64,000 nucleotides of DNA, taken from contig CP070727.1 in NCBI GenBank assembly GCA_020350885.1, positions 3,235,567 to 3,299,566 of the forward strand, read 5' to 3'. A model generated the notes under the pieces. That model was not told where the DNA came from and ran no database searches. It was given only the letters and a program-made list of their open reading frames with translations. The DNA comes from a bacterium (GTDB taxonomy: Bacteria > Krumholzibacteriota > Krumholzibacteriia > Krumholzibacteriales > Krumholzibacteriaceae). Positions 18,141 through 29,031 of the stretch are shown here, piece by piece. The translations under genes were made by a program, and so were the position numbers. Each line of letters begins with the position of its first letter. The first letter of the stretch is position 1.

Positions 18141-18869
18141 ATGCGGGGGCTGAAATGGTATCAGTTTTGGCGGCTCTTTTTCATTCAGAGCTCTCGAAAC
18201 AACCGCACGATCGACGGACTCGGATTTTTCCATGTACTTGCGCCGATGTTCGGCAGATGGGCCGGGGATCGTGAAACTCGAACGGATGTTGCACTGCGCC
18301 ACATGGGCTATTTCAACGCGAATCCGATTCTTGCACCGTTCATCGTCGGTGTCGTGGTGAATCTCGAGGAACGGAGACTCGGCGGTGAAGCGATCACCGA
18401 CAACCAGATCGGTACCGTGAAGGATACCCTGTCCTCGGTCTCGACGACCGTGGGAGATATATTTTTCGATGTTGTGCTCGTGCCGCTGGGATTGACAATT
18501 GGCAGTATTTTTGCTATTTATGGCTCGTATATCGGTCTTGCTATCTTCCTCGCTTTGTACAATTTCTACCACATCCGTGTGCGGATCAGTGGGTACCGGG
18601 TCGGATTACAGCTGTGTGGGGGGGTTGGGGAGAAGCTCGTCACTCGTTTATTCAGGGAACAAAACCTGTTGGGTGGGTGCGCTGCTTTTGCATCAGGGGC
18701 GTTTGCAGCGCTGGTGTTCTCGAGGGCCTACCGGATGGGTGGAGTCGGGTACGGATTGTGGGGGATCGGGGCCGTTGCAGCCATAGTGCTGTTGCGAAGA
18801 AAATTATCATTTTTCTGGTGTGCCGTTATCGTCTTTCTGGCTGCTTCCCTTTACCTGCTTTTATTGTAG
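18141..18869 (+). CDS. PTS mannose-class EIID component
   Basis: This 242-residue membrane protein is the IID subunit. It begins RGLKWYQFWRLFFIQSS, the amphipathic N-terminus typical of the family, then HMGYFNANPILAPFIVGVV and the EITDNQI-like stretch EAITDNQIGTVKDTLSS, and ends with several hydrophobic segments. It is shorter than usual for EIID (about 270-280). The start is ATG 18141 right after the EIIC stop; the frame is open back to 17799 only because it shadows EIIC. It completes a full mannose-type EII complex. Confidence 0.87.
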   Translation: MRGLKWYQFWRLFFIQSSRNNRTIDGLGFFHVLAPMFGRWAGDRETRTDVALRHMGYFNANPILAPFIVGVVVNLEERRLGGEAITDNQIGTVKDTLSSVSTTVGDIFFDVVLVPLGLTIGSIFAIYGSYIGLAIFLALYNFYHIRVRISGYRVGLQLCGGVGEKLVTRLFREQNLLGGCAAFASGAFAALVFSRAYRMGGVGYGLWGIGAVAAIVLLRRKLSFFWCAVIVFLAASLYLLLL

Positions 18870-18921
18870 TAGAGATGGTTGTGTGCCAGAAATGGAATGT
18901 CTATTTAACACGTTTAGCCAG

Positions 18922-19194
18922 ATGGTCACAGGAACGGTCAAGGTGCTCAATGAGAACGGGATCCACCTGCGTCTCGCCGGTGAGCTTGTGAAGGCCGCCA
19001 GCAGGTTCGAATCGAGGATTACGATTGCCAGCGACGAACAGCAAGTTGATGCCAAGAGTATTCTCGGCGTGGCGGGCCTCGGAGCCGAGTTCGGCGTCGA
19101 GCTCTTGATCCAGGCCACCGGCAACGACGAGAACGAAGCACTTGCATTTCTGAAACAGTTATTCGAGAATAAGTTCGCGATAAAGGATGATTGA
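18922..19194 (+). CDS. ptsH: Phosphocarrier protein HPr, with Leu in place of Pro18
   Basis: This 90-residue protein is HPr, the shuttle between EI and EIIA. Numbered from ATG 18922 it has the catalytic His at exactly 15 (GIHLRLAGE), Arg17, and the regulatory Ser at exactly 46 (AKSILGVAGLG), the target of HprK. The usual His-Ala-Arg-Pro-Ala reads His-Leu-Arg-Leu-Ala, so the nearly invariant Pro18 is missing. An in-frame ATG at 18892 would add ten residues; the shorter form fits the family length of about 88. The stop overlaps the ptsI start, so HPr and EI are coupled. Confidence 0.9.
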   Translation: MVTGTVKVLNENGIHLRLAGELVKAASRFESRITIASDEQQVDAKSILGVAGLGAEFGVELLIQATGNDENEALAFLKQLFENKFAIKDD

Positions 19195-20984
19195 TGAGTA
19201 AGGATCGCAAGGAACAGAAGGAGGCAATATTCAACGGCATTCCCGCCTCCCCGGGGATCGCTATCGGGGAAACGTTCGTGGTGAACGTCGAGGATCTGCC
19301 CGTTACCGACGATCAGGTTGCTGACGAGAGGGTCGAAAATGAAGTGGCACAATTCGAGGTTGCGCTCAATGAGACCGAGGCGGAGCTCGACAAGCTCCAC
19401 AAGCGGCTCGAGGAGGAGATGGGCGAGGAGCATGCGAAGATCCTCGATTCGCACCGGATGATTCTTGCCGATAAGATGGTCAAGAAAGAGACCATCGAGC
19501 TGATTCGCACGAGACGGGTGAATGCCGCCTACGCCTTCTACCGGGTGCTGGACAAGGTGCTGAACACCTTCGATAATATCAAGGATGAATATCTGAAAGA
19601 ACGCGGTGAAGATATCCGTGACGTCCGCCGCCGCGTGGTAAGAAACCTGCTTGGTCAAAAGGTCGAAGGACTCGCCAACCTGCGAAAAAAAGCGATCGTC
19701 GTGGCGCGCAATCTCACTCCCAGCGATACGGCTGGTCTGAGGAGGAAGTACGTGCTTGCCTTCACGAATGACAGGGGCGGAAGCACCTCTCATGCGGCGA
19801 TCATTGCAAGGTCACAGGGAATCCCGGCGGTCGTGGGGCTCAACGACTTCAGTCGGCGGGCAAAGCCGTACGATACGATTATCGTGGACGGCATCACCGG
19901 CCAGGTTGTGCTACACCCAACGCCGGAAACGGTAAAGATATACCGGGAGGCGCAGGAACGGTTCAAGGAGATGGAGCAAGAGCTCCTCACCATCAAGGAC
20001 TACCCGGCGGTTACCCTCGACGGCAAGACTATAGAGCTTTCCGGAAACATCGAGATCGACGGCGAGGTCGAGGATGTAATCAGCCACGGCGCCAAGGGAA
20101 TCGGGCTGTTCAGAACAGAGTACTTCTTCATCATGCGGGACACGCTTCCCAGCGAGGAGGAGCAGTACAAGTACTACAGCGGTGTGGTCAAGCGTATGGG
20201 ATCTGACCCGGTGATTATCAGGACGCTCGATATCGGCGGCGACAAGATAGCACGGTGGGCGGCGACGAACCAGGAGGCGAATCCCTTCATGGGGTGGCGC
20301 GGTATACGTTTTACACTTTCCCGGAAGGATATATTCCGGACGCAGCTGCGTGCGATCTATCGCTCCGCCGTTCACGGAAACGTCAAGATCATGTTTCCGA
20401 TGGTATCCGTAGTGGAGGAAGTGAGGCAGGCGAAGGAGATCTGCGAGGAGGTCGTTGAGGATCTACGGAAGGGTCGTTACCAAATCGGTGAGAACGTCGA
20501 GATCGGAGTTATGATAGAGACACCATCCGCCGTTGCAGTTGCCGACTGGCTTGCCCGTGAGGTGGATTTCTTCTCGATCGGTACGAACGATCTCATACAG
20601 TATACCCTCGCCGTTGACCGCGGTAACACTCGGATTTCGTATCTCTACAGCGACCTGCACCCGAGCATCTTGCGCCAGATCAGGGATACCGTCACGGCCG
20701 CGCACAAGAACAATATCTGGGTCGGTATCTGTGGTGAGATGCCTGCGAGTGTGTATGGCTCGCTCCTGCTCATTGGACTCGGGCTCGATGAATTCAGTGC
20801 AAGTTCCTACCTCATACCCGAGATCAAGAAGATCATCCGGTCCGTTACGTACGATGAAACGCGTTCTCTTGTCCGGAAGACGTTGAATGTAACGACGGCA
20901 GATGATGTTCGTGCACTACTCGACCGCTTCATAGCGGAGAAGCGGCCGGAGCTGAAAGAATTTATACCCGAGTCGAAGAGCTGA
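19194..20984 (+). CDS. ptsI: PTS enzyme I (phosphoenolpyruvate-protein phosphotransferase)
   Basis: This 596-residue cytoplasmic enzyme moves phosphate from phosphoenolpyruvate to HPr. The N-terminal part begins FNGIPASPGIAIGE, the phosphohistidine is His200 in GGSTSHAAIIARSQGIPAVVG, and the C-terminal PEP-binding barrel has GLFRTEYFFI, MFPMVS, IGVMIETPSA and SIGTNDLIQYTLAVDR with the catalytic Cys in GICGEM. The start is ATG 19194 sharing its A with the ptsH stop, with aaggatg upstream. With HPr, EIIA, EIIB, EIIC and EIID in the same run, the phosphorelay is complete. Confidence 0.96.
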   Translation: MSKDRKEQKEAIFNGIPASPGIAIGETFVVNVEDLPVTDDQVADERVENEVAQFEVALNETEAELDKLHKRLEEEMGEEHAKILDSHRMILADKMVKKETIELIRTRRVNAAYAFYRVLDKVLNTFDNIKDEYLKERGEDIRDVRRRVVRNLLGQKVEGLANLRKKAIVVARNLTPSDTAGLRRKYVLAFTNDRGGSTSHAAIIARSQGIPAVVGLNDFSRRAKPYDTIIVDGITGQVVLHPTPETVKIYREAQERFKEMEQELLTIKDYPAVTLDGKTIELSGNIEIDGEVEDVISHGAKGIGLFRTEYFFIMRDTLPSEEEQYKYYSGVVKRMGSDPVIIRTLDIGGDKIARWAATNQEANPFMGWRGIRFTLSRKDIFRTQLRAIYRSAVHGNVKIMFPMVSVVEEVRQAKEICEEVVEDLRKGRYQIGENVEIGVMIETPSAVAVADWLAREVDFFSIGTNDLIQYTLAVDRGNTRISYLYSDLHPSILRQIRDTVTAAHKNNIWVGICGEMPASVYGSLLLIGLGLDEFSASSYLIPEIKKIIRSVTYDETRSLVRKTLNVTTADDVRALLDRFIAEKRPELKEFIPESKS

Positions 20985-21036
20985 CCGGTGGAGTAGAGAA
21001 ATTGTGGCAGCGACAGAGTCGCCGGAGATCTGAGTC

Positions 21037-22110
21037 ATGAATAATGAGGCTACGGCAAGACACTTCCATATTGATGCGAGCCGGATGCTCGATCATGTTA
21101 TGGCGATCCCGGACCAGATCGAGAAGGCTTGGGCGCTCTCAGAACATTTCATCCTACCGAGGGGATCGGACGGAACGCCGCTCGTAATCTGCGGTATGGG
21201 CGGCTCCGCCATCGGTGGGCATTTGCTCGATTGCCTGATGGGCCGGAATGCACGGACGGCTGTCCGTATCGTGAAGGGGTACGTTCTTCCCGCATACGTA
21301 ACCAGCGAGACACCTGTGGTGTGCATCAGCTACAGCGGTAACACCGAGGAGGTGCTCGCCTGCTTCCAGTTTGCACAATCGAAGGGGTGCCCGGTGGGCA
21401 TCATCACGTCCGGCGGTGAGCTTGCCGACGAGGCCGTTCGGACCGGGGTCGCCACCGTTACGATTCCCGGCGGCCTGCCGCCCAGGGCGGCTATCGGGTA
21501 TCTATTCACCCCCCTGATCCGCCTTGTCACGAACAGCGGTCTCTATACGGTCATGGATGAGGAGATTGCATCTGCGATCCGGCGTTCCAGGAGACTCGCC
21601 GCTAAATATTCACTCGATGGAGATCCGGCGGAGAATACGGCACTGCAGCTTACCAAGAAGCTCTACGGCAAGGTGCCGCTCGTGTACAGCGGGAACGAAC
21701 TTCTTTCGGGTGTTGCCTACCGGTGGAAATGCCAGCTCAACGAGAACAGCAAGAGCATGGCATTTTCGAATACATTCCCGGAGCTCGGACATAACGAGGT
21801 GATGGGCTGGGATTGTCCGGCCAGGCTCCGGGAGGATCTTTTCCTTGTCATGCTGCGTGACAGCCAGGATCACCTCCAGGTGCAGAAACGGATGGAAATC
21901 ACCTTCAGGGAGCTCGAATCCGAGGCCGGGGGGGCAATGATCATAAACAGCGAGGGAGAGGATGGAAAGGCGGGGCGCCTGTCACGACTCCTCTCCGTTC
22001 TCATCCTCGGCGATTTCACGAGCGTGTATCTGGCCGTGGAGTACGGCAAGGATCCGACACCGATTGAGCGGATTGAGACGATCAAGCAACTACTGAGATC
22101 GGAGGATTGA
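21037..22110 (+). CDS. Bifunctional phosphoglucose/phosphomannose isomerase
   Basis: This 357-residue protein has two SIS domains in the arrangement of the bifunctional glucose-6-phosphate/mannose-6-phosphate isomerases first known from archaea. Diagnostic segments are CGMGGSAIGGHLLD, CISYSGNTEEVLA, the glycine-proline loop PGGLPPRAAIGYLF and the catalytic ELGHNEVMGW near the C-terminus. Placed after ptsI, it would take glucose-6-P or mannose-6-P, the likely products of a mannose-class PTS, to fructose-6-P. Its stop overlaps the ATG of the nucleotidyltransferase. Whether both activities are kept cannot be read from sequence. Confidence 0.88.
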   Translation: MNNEATARHFHIDASRMLDHVMAIPDQIEKAWALSEHFILPRGSDGTPLVICGMGGSAIGGHLLDCLMGRNARTAVRIVKGYVLPAYVTSETPVVCISYSGNTEEVLACFQFAQSKGCPVGIITSGGELADEAVRTGVATVTIPGGLPPRAAIGYLFTPLIRLVTNSGLYTVMDEEIASAIRRSRRLAAKYSLDGDPAENTALQLTKKLYGKVPLVYSGNELLSGVAYRWKCQLNENSKSMAFSNTFPELGHNEVMGWDCPARLREDLFLVMLRDSQDHLQVQKRMEITFRELESEAGGAMIINSEGEDGKAGRLSRLLSVLILGDFTSVYLAVEYGKDPTPIERIETIKQLLRSED

Positions 22111-23084
22111 TGAAAGCGGTCATACCTGTTGCGGGTATCGGGAAACGGCTCAGGCCGCATACCTTCACTATTCCAAAGGCCTTGCTCAACGTCGCCGGGA
22201 AACCTATCCTGGGCCACATCGTCGATGGCCTGCTCGGTATGGGAGTTACGGAGCTGATACCGATCATCGGGTATAAGGGTGAATCGATACGCGAGTATCT
22301 CACCGGCACCTATCGTGTACCGATCTCCTTCGTGGTGCAGGAGGAACAGAAAGGGATCGCCCACGCCGTTTCCCTCACCAGGGAGTTCGCCGACGGTTCG
22401 GAGCTCGTCATCATCCTCGGCGATACCATCATCAAGACGGATTTCGACAAGATTCCGAAGCAGGGGGAGTACGTTCTCGGTGTCAAGGAGGTGGAGGATC
22501 CGAAGCGTTTCGGGATCTGCGAGGTGGAGAGCGGCCTGATCACGAACATCGTCGAGAAACCCGATGCCCCCAAGGGAAACCTAGCGCTCATAGGTCTGTA
22601 TTATTTCAAGGACTCGACTCCGCTGTTCGAATCGTGTGCGACACTGATGGAGAAGGGTATTACCACGAAAGGCGAATACCAGATTACCGATGCCCTCCAA
22701 ATGATGATAGAGAAGGGAACGGCGTTTCATCCGTATCGTATAGAGGGGTGGTACGATTGTGGCAAGGTCGAGACGCTTCTCGAGACGAACAGGGTTCTTC
22801 TCGAGAAAGCAAAGACCACGAACCACCGCGAGGGCTCGATCATAATAGACCCGTGTTACATAGACGAAGAGAGTGATGTGCGGAATTCGATCATTGGACC
22901 GTACGTTTCGGTGGCGAAGGGATGCATCGTCCGGCACTCGATCATCGAAAATTCAATCCTCAATGAGGGCAGCTGCCTCAAGAATGTAATCCTCCAGGGG
23001 AGCGTTGTCGGGGCCTATGCAGAAGTCACAGGCAGGAGCAGCAGCTTCAACGTGAGTGATTATTCTCAGATCGATTACCGTTGA
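22110..23084 (+). CDS. Sugar-1-phosphate nucleotidyltransferase (RmlA/GalU-like)
   Basis: This 324-residue protein makes an NDP-sugar from a sugar-1-phosphate. The N-terminal Rossmann-like domain has the pyrophosphorylase signature VAGIGKRLRPHTFTIPKALL and the metal Asp in IILGDTIIKTDF; the C-terminal third is a left-handed beta-helix of hexapeptide-like repeats (NSIIGPYVSVAKGCIVRHSI, then IENSILNEGSCL). Sugar and nucleotide are not certain; glucose-1-P with dTTP or UTP is the most likely. It is coupled to the isomerase gene by a one-base overlap (TGATG), which suggests they supply the same hexose-phosphate branch. Confidence 0.85.
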   Translation: MKAVIPVAGIGKRLRPHTFTIPKALLNVAGKPILGHIVDGLLGMGVTELIPIIGYKGESIREYLTGTYRVPISFVVQEEQKGIAHAVSLTREFADGSELVIILGDTIIKTDFDKIPKQGEYVLGVKEVEDPKRFGICEVESGLITNIVEKPDAPKGNLALIGLYYFKDSTPLFESCATLMEKGITTKGEYQITDALQMMIEKGTAFHPYRIEGWYDCGKVETLLETNRVLLEKAKTTNHREGSIIIDPCYIDEESDVRNSIIGPYVSVAKGCIVRHSIIENSILNEGSCLKNVILQGSVVGAYAEVTGRSSSFNVSDYSQIDYR

Positions 23085-23177
23085 TTCACCACATTTAGCT
23101 TGACTTTGTTCGTATTATTAAGCAAAGTTTCAAATTCATTTCGATTTCATTCTTGTAACCGTGCAAGGAGAGAATGC

Positions 23178-24326
23178 ATGTCTGAAAAGCACTTGTTTAC
23201 ATCTGAATCGGTTACGGAAGGACACCCTGACAAGGTAGCCGATCAGATCTCCGACAGCATTGTGGATGCCATCCTGAGTGTTGATACCAATGGAAGGGTC
23301 GCATGCGAGACACTCGTGACAACGGGCATGGCGTTCATAGCCGGGGAGATCCATACAGAGGGCTACGTGGATATCCCTTCGATCGCGCGGGCGGTCATCC
23401 ATGATATCGGATATACGGATCCCCGGCTCGGTTTCGATTACGAAACGGCTGCCGTCCTTACGTCGATCGACGAGCAGTCTGGTGATATCGCAATGGGCGT
23501 GGATAAGGGGGGGGCCGGTGACCAGGGGATGATGTTCGGGTATGCCTGCCGGCAGACTGATGTTCTGATGCCGATGCCGATCATTGTCGCGCATCGTCTC
23601 GTGATGAAGATGACGGAGATAAGGAAGGCGGGTGTACTCACGTATCTCCGCCCGGATGGTAAATCCCAGGTCACGATTGAGTACGAGGATCACATTCCGA
23701 AACGGATACACACGATTCTACTTGCGGCGCAGCATGACGATGACGCCTCGCTCGATGAGATCAGGGAGGATCTCAAGGAGCATGTCATCACACCTGTGAT
23801 CTCGAATTTCGATGTCGATGCCTCGGATTGTCTGATCCTCGTGAATCCCACGGGCCGGTTCGTGCGGGGCGGTCCGATGGCCGATACGGGTCTGACCGGA
23901 CGGAAGATCATCGTCGATACGTACGGCGGGTTCGGGAGCCACGGCGGCGGTGCTTTCTCGGGGAAGGATCCAACCAAGGTCGACCGTTCCGGTTCGTATG
24001 CTGCGCGACATGTGGCGAAGAATATCGTCGCCGCCGGGCTGGCGGACGAATGCGAGGTCCAGATCGCATACGCTATCGGTGTAGCGGAGCCGGTCTCCGT
24101 TATGGTGGATACGAGCGGGACTGCTGCCGGCAAGCTCACCGACGGGGATCTCACGAGAATCGTTCGCGATACCTTTGATCTGACTCCTCGCGGTATTATC
24201 GATCGGCTCAAGCTCCACCGCGGTATCTACCGCAAGACCGCTGCATACGGCCACTTCGGTCGTGAGGAGAAGGAATTCACCTGGGAGAAACTCGACTACG
24301 TGGATAAACTGAAATCGAAGGTGTAA
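23178..24326 (+). CDS. metK: S-adenosylmethionine synthetase
   Basis: This 382-residue enzyme makes S-adenosylmethionine from ATP and methionine. It starts [25 protein letters not shown] and has [12 protein letters not shown] and [16 protein letters not shown], the two classic signatures (each split here). ATG 23178 has a strong aaggagaga site; an open frame back to 23100 is not conserved. The 93 bases upstream are AT-rich but no convincing promoter pair or SAM riboswitch was found. ahcY follows, so synthesis and recycling of the methyl donor lie together. Confidence 0.97.
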   Translation: MSEKHLFTSESVTEGHPDKVADQISDSIVDAILSVDTNGRVACETLVTTGMAFIAGEIHTEGYVDIPSIARAVIHDIGYTDPRLGFDYETAAVLTSIDEQSGDIAMGVDKGGAGDQGMMFGYACRQTDVLMPMPIIVAHRLVMKMTEIRKAGVLTYLRPDGKSQVTIEYEDHIPKRIHTILLAAQHDDDASLDEIREDLKEHVITPVISNFDVDASDCLILVNPTGRFVRGGPMADTGLTGRKIIVDTYGGFGSHGGGAFSGKDPTKVDRSGSYAARHVAKNIVAAGLADECEVQIAYAIGVAEPVSVMVDTSGTAAGKLTDGDLTRIVRDTFDLTPRGIIDRLKLHRGIYRKTAAYGHFGREEKEFTWEKLDYVDKLKSKV

Positions 24327-25628
<1,302 letters not shown>

Positions 25629-25706
25629 ACGGACACGGGACACAATCCCTACATCGAGACTGATCGTTGGGAGGCGGTGGCCGCCTAGCAGCCGGTGCTG
25701 TCTGCT

Positions 25707-27257
25707 CTACCTGTTTACAATGGAGAAACGTGCTGATTGTACGGTACTCTCGCGCGTGCGTCGATCCATGATCTCCACCGTCAGCTCGAATATCCCCTTC
25801 CACAGGTTATCCGTGGCGATTTCCAGCCGTTGTATCTGACTGGCTCCGAATCCCGACATTTCGAATAAGGAGCTGACGGCGGTCTCAGCCGATACGAGTA
25901 CCGGTCCCCGTCTGCGCTTTCCGATCGGATCGATTCGATACCGGATCTGGTAGAATGCCAGGCCGTCCCGGTCCGTATCGAGCCCGTAGATCTCGAAGTA
26001 GAGGATCAGGGGATCGCCGTGCACGTATGCATGAACGGGGTGTGGAACGACTTCCAGGGTCCCTCTGGCGAACCTGGAGATTTGTTCCAACTCCGAGATA
26101 CGGCTGGCGAACAGTATATCACTCACGGTGAGACGACTGTCGAAATCGGGGAGATCCACGGTTGTCCTGAACGCGCAACGTTTTCCGGAACCCCTGTCGA
26201 TCGCCTCCACACCGAGGCGGTAGTATCCGGGCTCCAGCGTACAGATCACCCTTCCCGGAACAAGGCGGTCGGGCGAACCGGGATCATCTGCCGGCCCGGG
26301 TGTCGTGATCGAATCCGTAGCCAGAACAACCTCGCGCATCTGCATATCCCTGGCGATCACACGGAGCTCGACATGTCGCCCACCCGTTACCGTATCGCAT
26401 TTGATCGCATCCAGGGGGATTTCGAAGTTCACCTCGGTGCGGACGGCGCCGGGACCGCCCCGGAATGCGGTGACGTCAAAATATGCCGGAAGCGGCTCCT
26501 CGAGATCGAACCGGTACACGCATGCCCTGCCCACGGTTCCTTCGAGGAAACGGTTTGGAGATACCGCAACTCTCTCTTTGAGAAAGTCCGATGCGATCAA
26601 CACACCTATCATCCTTCTCATATCGGGGCTTGCGATATAGTCGATTTCATCCATATTGAGAAACTGTTCACCCCTCCTAAAGTCCACAATCTGGCGGCTC
26701 GTCGGACCGAAGATCTCGTGGGCAAGGCAGTATTCTCCGTTCTGTGTGATGTCCTGGAAGGAGACGGTCATACCGATGGATCCGTAATACCAGGTCTCAC
26801 CGACGGGAATGACACGGTAGTAACCGATATTACCCCAGTTCTCCTCCCTCCTGGTTGGTATACCGAAGCGTATGAGCACCTCACCCCGCTTGTCCCAACC
26901 GGGCGCCTTGTCCAGACCGAACAGTTCACGTGCGAGACGGACACGGTTCCAGTGCTCGATCCTCATTTCGTTTGTTTCCGTGGCCGGTGTCGGATCGAGG
27001 CCGAGCCACAGGCATTCGATCCAGGCCCTTCGTTCGTCGGCGGTCTCCAGCGTGAGGTATTGTTTCTGCTGAAACGGATTCATCAGATACTGGATGGCGA
27101 ACAGCGTATCCCGTTCTCCGGGGAGCAGGCGGTCGATCAATGCCGCCTCGTCGTATCGCTGTGCGGCTTCGAGCCCGGCAGGTAGGATTGTGAGGGCGGC
27201 AAGTGCTGCGAAGGGAAGGATCGACTGCAATCCGTGTGTCAATCGCCGTACGTTCAT
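25707..27257 (-). CDS. GWxTD-domain exported protein, second copy
   Basis: This 516-residue protein has an N-terminal signal peptide (SILPFAALAALTILPAGLEA) and a GWxTD domain: a helical part ending LGLDPTPATETNE, then APGWDKRGEVLIRFGIP and a Tyr/Trp-rich stretch with VIPVGETWYYG. The C-terminal half is predicted beta-rich. The family is known mainly from Bacteroidetes and relatives and has no assigned function. It is a paralogue of the gene at 27374-29011, with the same domain order and similar C-terminus (RRTRESTVQSARFSI against RRTRESVEKDAKFSI). It is the last gene of the reverse operon lptF-lptG-GWxTD-GWxTD. Confidence 0.8.
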   Translation of the reverse strand: MNVRRLTHGLQSILPFAALAALTILPAGLEAAQRYDEAALIDRLLPGERDTLFAIQYLMNPFQQKQYLTLETADERRAWIECLWLGLDPTPATETNEMRIEHWNRVRLARELFGLDKAPGWDKRGEVLIRFGIPTRREENWGNIGYYRVIPVGETWYYGSIGMTVSFQDITQNGEYCLAHEIFGPTSRQIVDFRRGEQFLNMDEIDYIASPDMRRMIGVLIASDFLKERVAVSPNRFLEGTVGRACVYRFDLEEPLPAYFDVTAFRGGPGAVRTEVNFEIPLDAIKCDTVTGGRHVELRVIARDMQMREVVLATDSITTPGPADDPGSPDRLVPGRVICTLEPGYYRLGVEAIDRGSGKRCAFRTTVDLPDFDSRLTVSDILFASRISELEQISRFARGTLEVVPHPVHAYVHGDPLILYFEIYGLDTDRDGLAFYQIRYRIDPIGKRRRGPVLVSAETAVSSLFEMSGFGASQIQRLEIATDNLWKGIFELTVEIMDRRTRESTVQSARFSIVNR

Positions 27258-27373
27258 GTCACAGCTTGTTTTCTACAGGGTGGGCCATACGGTAGTACTG
27301 CGTGCGCGCTACACTCGGTCGAGAAAGGATACAGCATGGAGCCGACCGATCTGGTGGTCTTTACTGTGTCGAC

Positions 27374-29011
27374 TCAGTCCAGAATCGAGAACTTCGCATC
27401 CTTCTCGACGCTCTCTCGTGTGCGCCGATCGGTCACCACCACGGTGAGCTTGAATGGTCCCTCCCAGAGGTTTTCGGTGGCGATCGAAAGTGTCTGTGTT
27501 TGTGTCGAGCCGTAGCCTGTTGTTTCGAACCGGGAGGTGATGGCCGGAGCGATCTCTTCGAAGACGGGTCCTCTTCTCCTTTTTTGGAGTGCCACGATAC
27601 GGTACTCGACCGCATAATAAGCCAGCCCTTCCTTGTTCGTCTTGAGGCCGTATATCTCGAAGTAAAAAGAGACGGGAAACGGGATCCGGTAGGCGTGGAG
27701 CGGGTGGGGAATGACCTGCACGTTTCCTTTGAGAAACTTCCGGGTTTCCTCGGTCTCCGTGATCGTACTGGCAAATTGTATATCGCTGATGGCGAGTGAT
27801 TCCCCGAACGGTCTGAGCTCGAGATTTGTTCTGAGTACTCCGCGCCGCCCCGAATACGTATCCACGGCCTCTATGCCCAGACGGTAGTAGCCCGGTTCGA
27901 GGGTGAGTATCGCTTGCCCCGGCAGGAAGCTCGGTCCGACGAACGTTTCGCCTCCCCGCTGGATCGCTCTGATCACATCCTCACCGTACGAGATGGGTTT
28001 CGTGTTAATATCCCGTACCTGAACGCGCAGTGTAACCTCACACTCGAGCGAGTCCGCTTCCTTCAGGAAAAAGATCTCGCTCGCCGGAATTGCAAAGTTC
28101 ACCTCGGTGCGGAGCTGTTCGGGCCCTCCCTTGAACGAGGTCACGTCGAAAAAGACTGTCAGGAGCTCCCTGTTCATTTCGAACGAGTAAATCGTCGGTT
28201 TCTCCTTCATGTACTTGTAGAAGTTGTTGATCTTCTTCTCGGTCTTCTCCCTCTCCCACCCGGCGATGAGATCCCGCGACTGCTCGATACGCACGTCCTG
28301 ATCGGCAATGTAGTCGATATCGTCGGGATTGAAGTCGACGAGATCCTTGATCTCGTCGTAGTCCATATACTCGGTCGGAAGGATCGGTTGTAAGATGCCG
28401 TAGTAGAGGAGATCGAAGACGTTTTTCACCCGGTCGAGTTCCCGCCGGGAGGATTTCCCGTACGGCTCGATGGAGTAGATGTACTCGCCTTTGAGGCTGA
28501 AGTTCTGGAAGCTGATGATCATGTCGAGGGATTCGTAATGCCATACCTCACCGGGCGGTGTTACTTCGTAAAATCCGATGTTTCCCCACGTCTTGGCACG
28601 GTAGCTCGGCATCCCGAACCGGATCAGCGTCTCGCCTCGCTTGTCCCACCCGGGTGCCTTCTTCATCTTGAAGAGTCTCCTGGCGAGCGCGACCCGCCGC
28701 TCATGTTCGGTACGTCTTTCGTTTTCCTCCGTCGTGGGTGTCGGATCGAGATCGACCCAGAACTGATCGATCCATTCATCGCGCTCACGCCGCGTCGGCC
28801 GGGAGAGGTAGTGGCGTTTCTGATGGTTGTTCATGAGGTACTGGAGGCCGAAGTATGTCAGACGTTCGACCGGATCCAGCTTCTTGAGTAACCGTGTCTC
28901 TCCGGTGAAGCTTTCCGCACGGCAGTCATCCAGGTGTGCAGGGATGATTGTGATGAGGAGCATCGTGGAGAGGAGTATCGCTGTGCGTATCGTTCGGAAA
29001 TGACGGTTCAT
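27374..29011 (-). CDS. GWxTD-domain exported protein, first copy
   Basis: This 545-residue protein starts with a hydrophobic signal (TAILLSTMLLITIIPAHL) and is expected outside the cytoplasm. The GWxTD domain shows QYLMNNHQKRHYL, FWVDLDPTPTTEENERR, APGWDKRGETLIRFGMP and EVWHYESLDMIISF. Relative to the second copy it has an insertion of about 60 residues rich in Asp, Tyr and Lys (around residues 200-265). The start lies 20 bases after the lptG stop, so it is likely transcribed with lptF and lptG. The function of the family is unknown; the linkage suggests an envelope role. Confidence 0.8.
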   Translation of the reverse strand: MNRHFRTIRTAILLSTMLLITIIPAHLDDCRAESFTGETRLLKKLDPVERLTYFGLQYLMNNHQKRHYLSRPTRRERDEWIDQFWVDLDPTPTTEENERRTEHERRVALARRLFKMKKAPGWDKRGETLIRFGMPSYRAKTWGNIGFYEVTPPGEVWHYESLDMIISFQNFSLKGEYIYSIEPYGKSSRRELDRVKNVFDLLYYGILQPILPTEYMDYDEIKDLVDFNPDDIDYIADQDVRIEQSRDLIAGWEREKTEKKINNFYKYMKEKPTIYSFEMNRELLTVFFDVTSFKGGPEQLRTEVNFAIPASEIFFLKEADSLECEVTLRVQVRDINTKPISYGEDVIRAIQRGGETFVGPSFLPGQAILTLEPGYYRLGIEAVDTYSGRRGVLRTNLELRPFGESLAISDIQFASTITETEETRKFLKGNVQVIPHPLHAYRIPFPVSFYFEIYGLKTNKEGLAYYAVEYRIVALQKRRRGPVFEEIAPAITSRFETTGYGSTQTQTLSIATENLWEGPFKLTVVVTDRRTRESVEKDAKFSILD

Positions 29012-29031
29012 GTACGGCTCCCTGGGGTGTG

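Noticed and set aside
23085..23177. Promoter or SAM riboswitch upstream of metK
   Set aside because: The region is AT-rich with TTGACT and TATTAT boxes, but they are only seven bases apart, and 93 bases hold no riboswitch-like pairing.
25629..25706. Bidirectional terminator between ahcY and the convergent GWxTD gene
   Set aside because: A 6-bp stem AGGCGG/CCGCCT exists near 25673-25687, but neither strand has a T run after it.
26019..27185. 388-codon forward open frame
   Set aside because: Antisense to a GWxTD gene whose domain signatures are clear.
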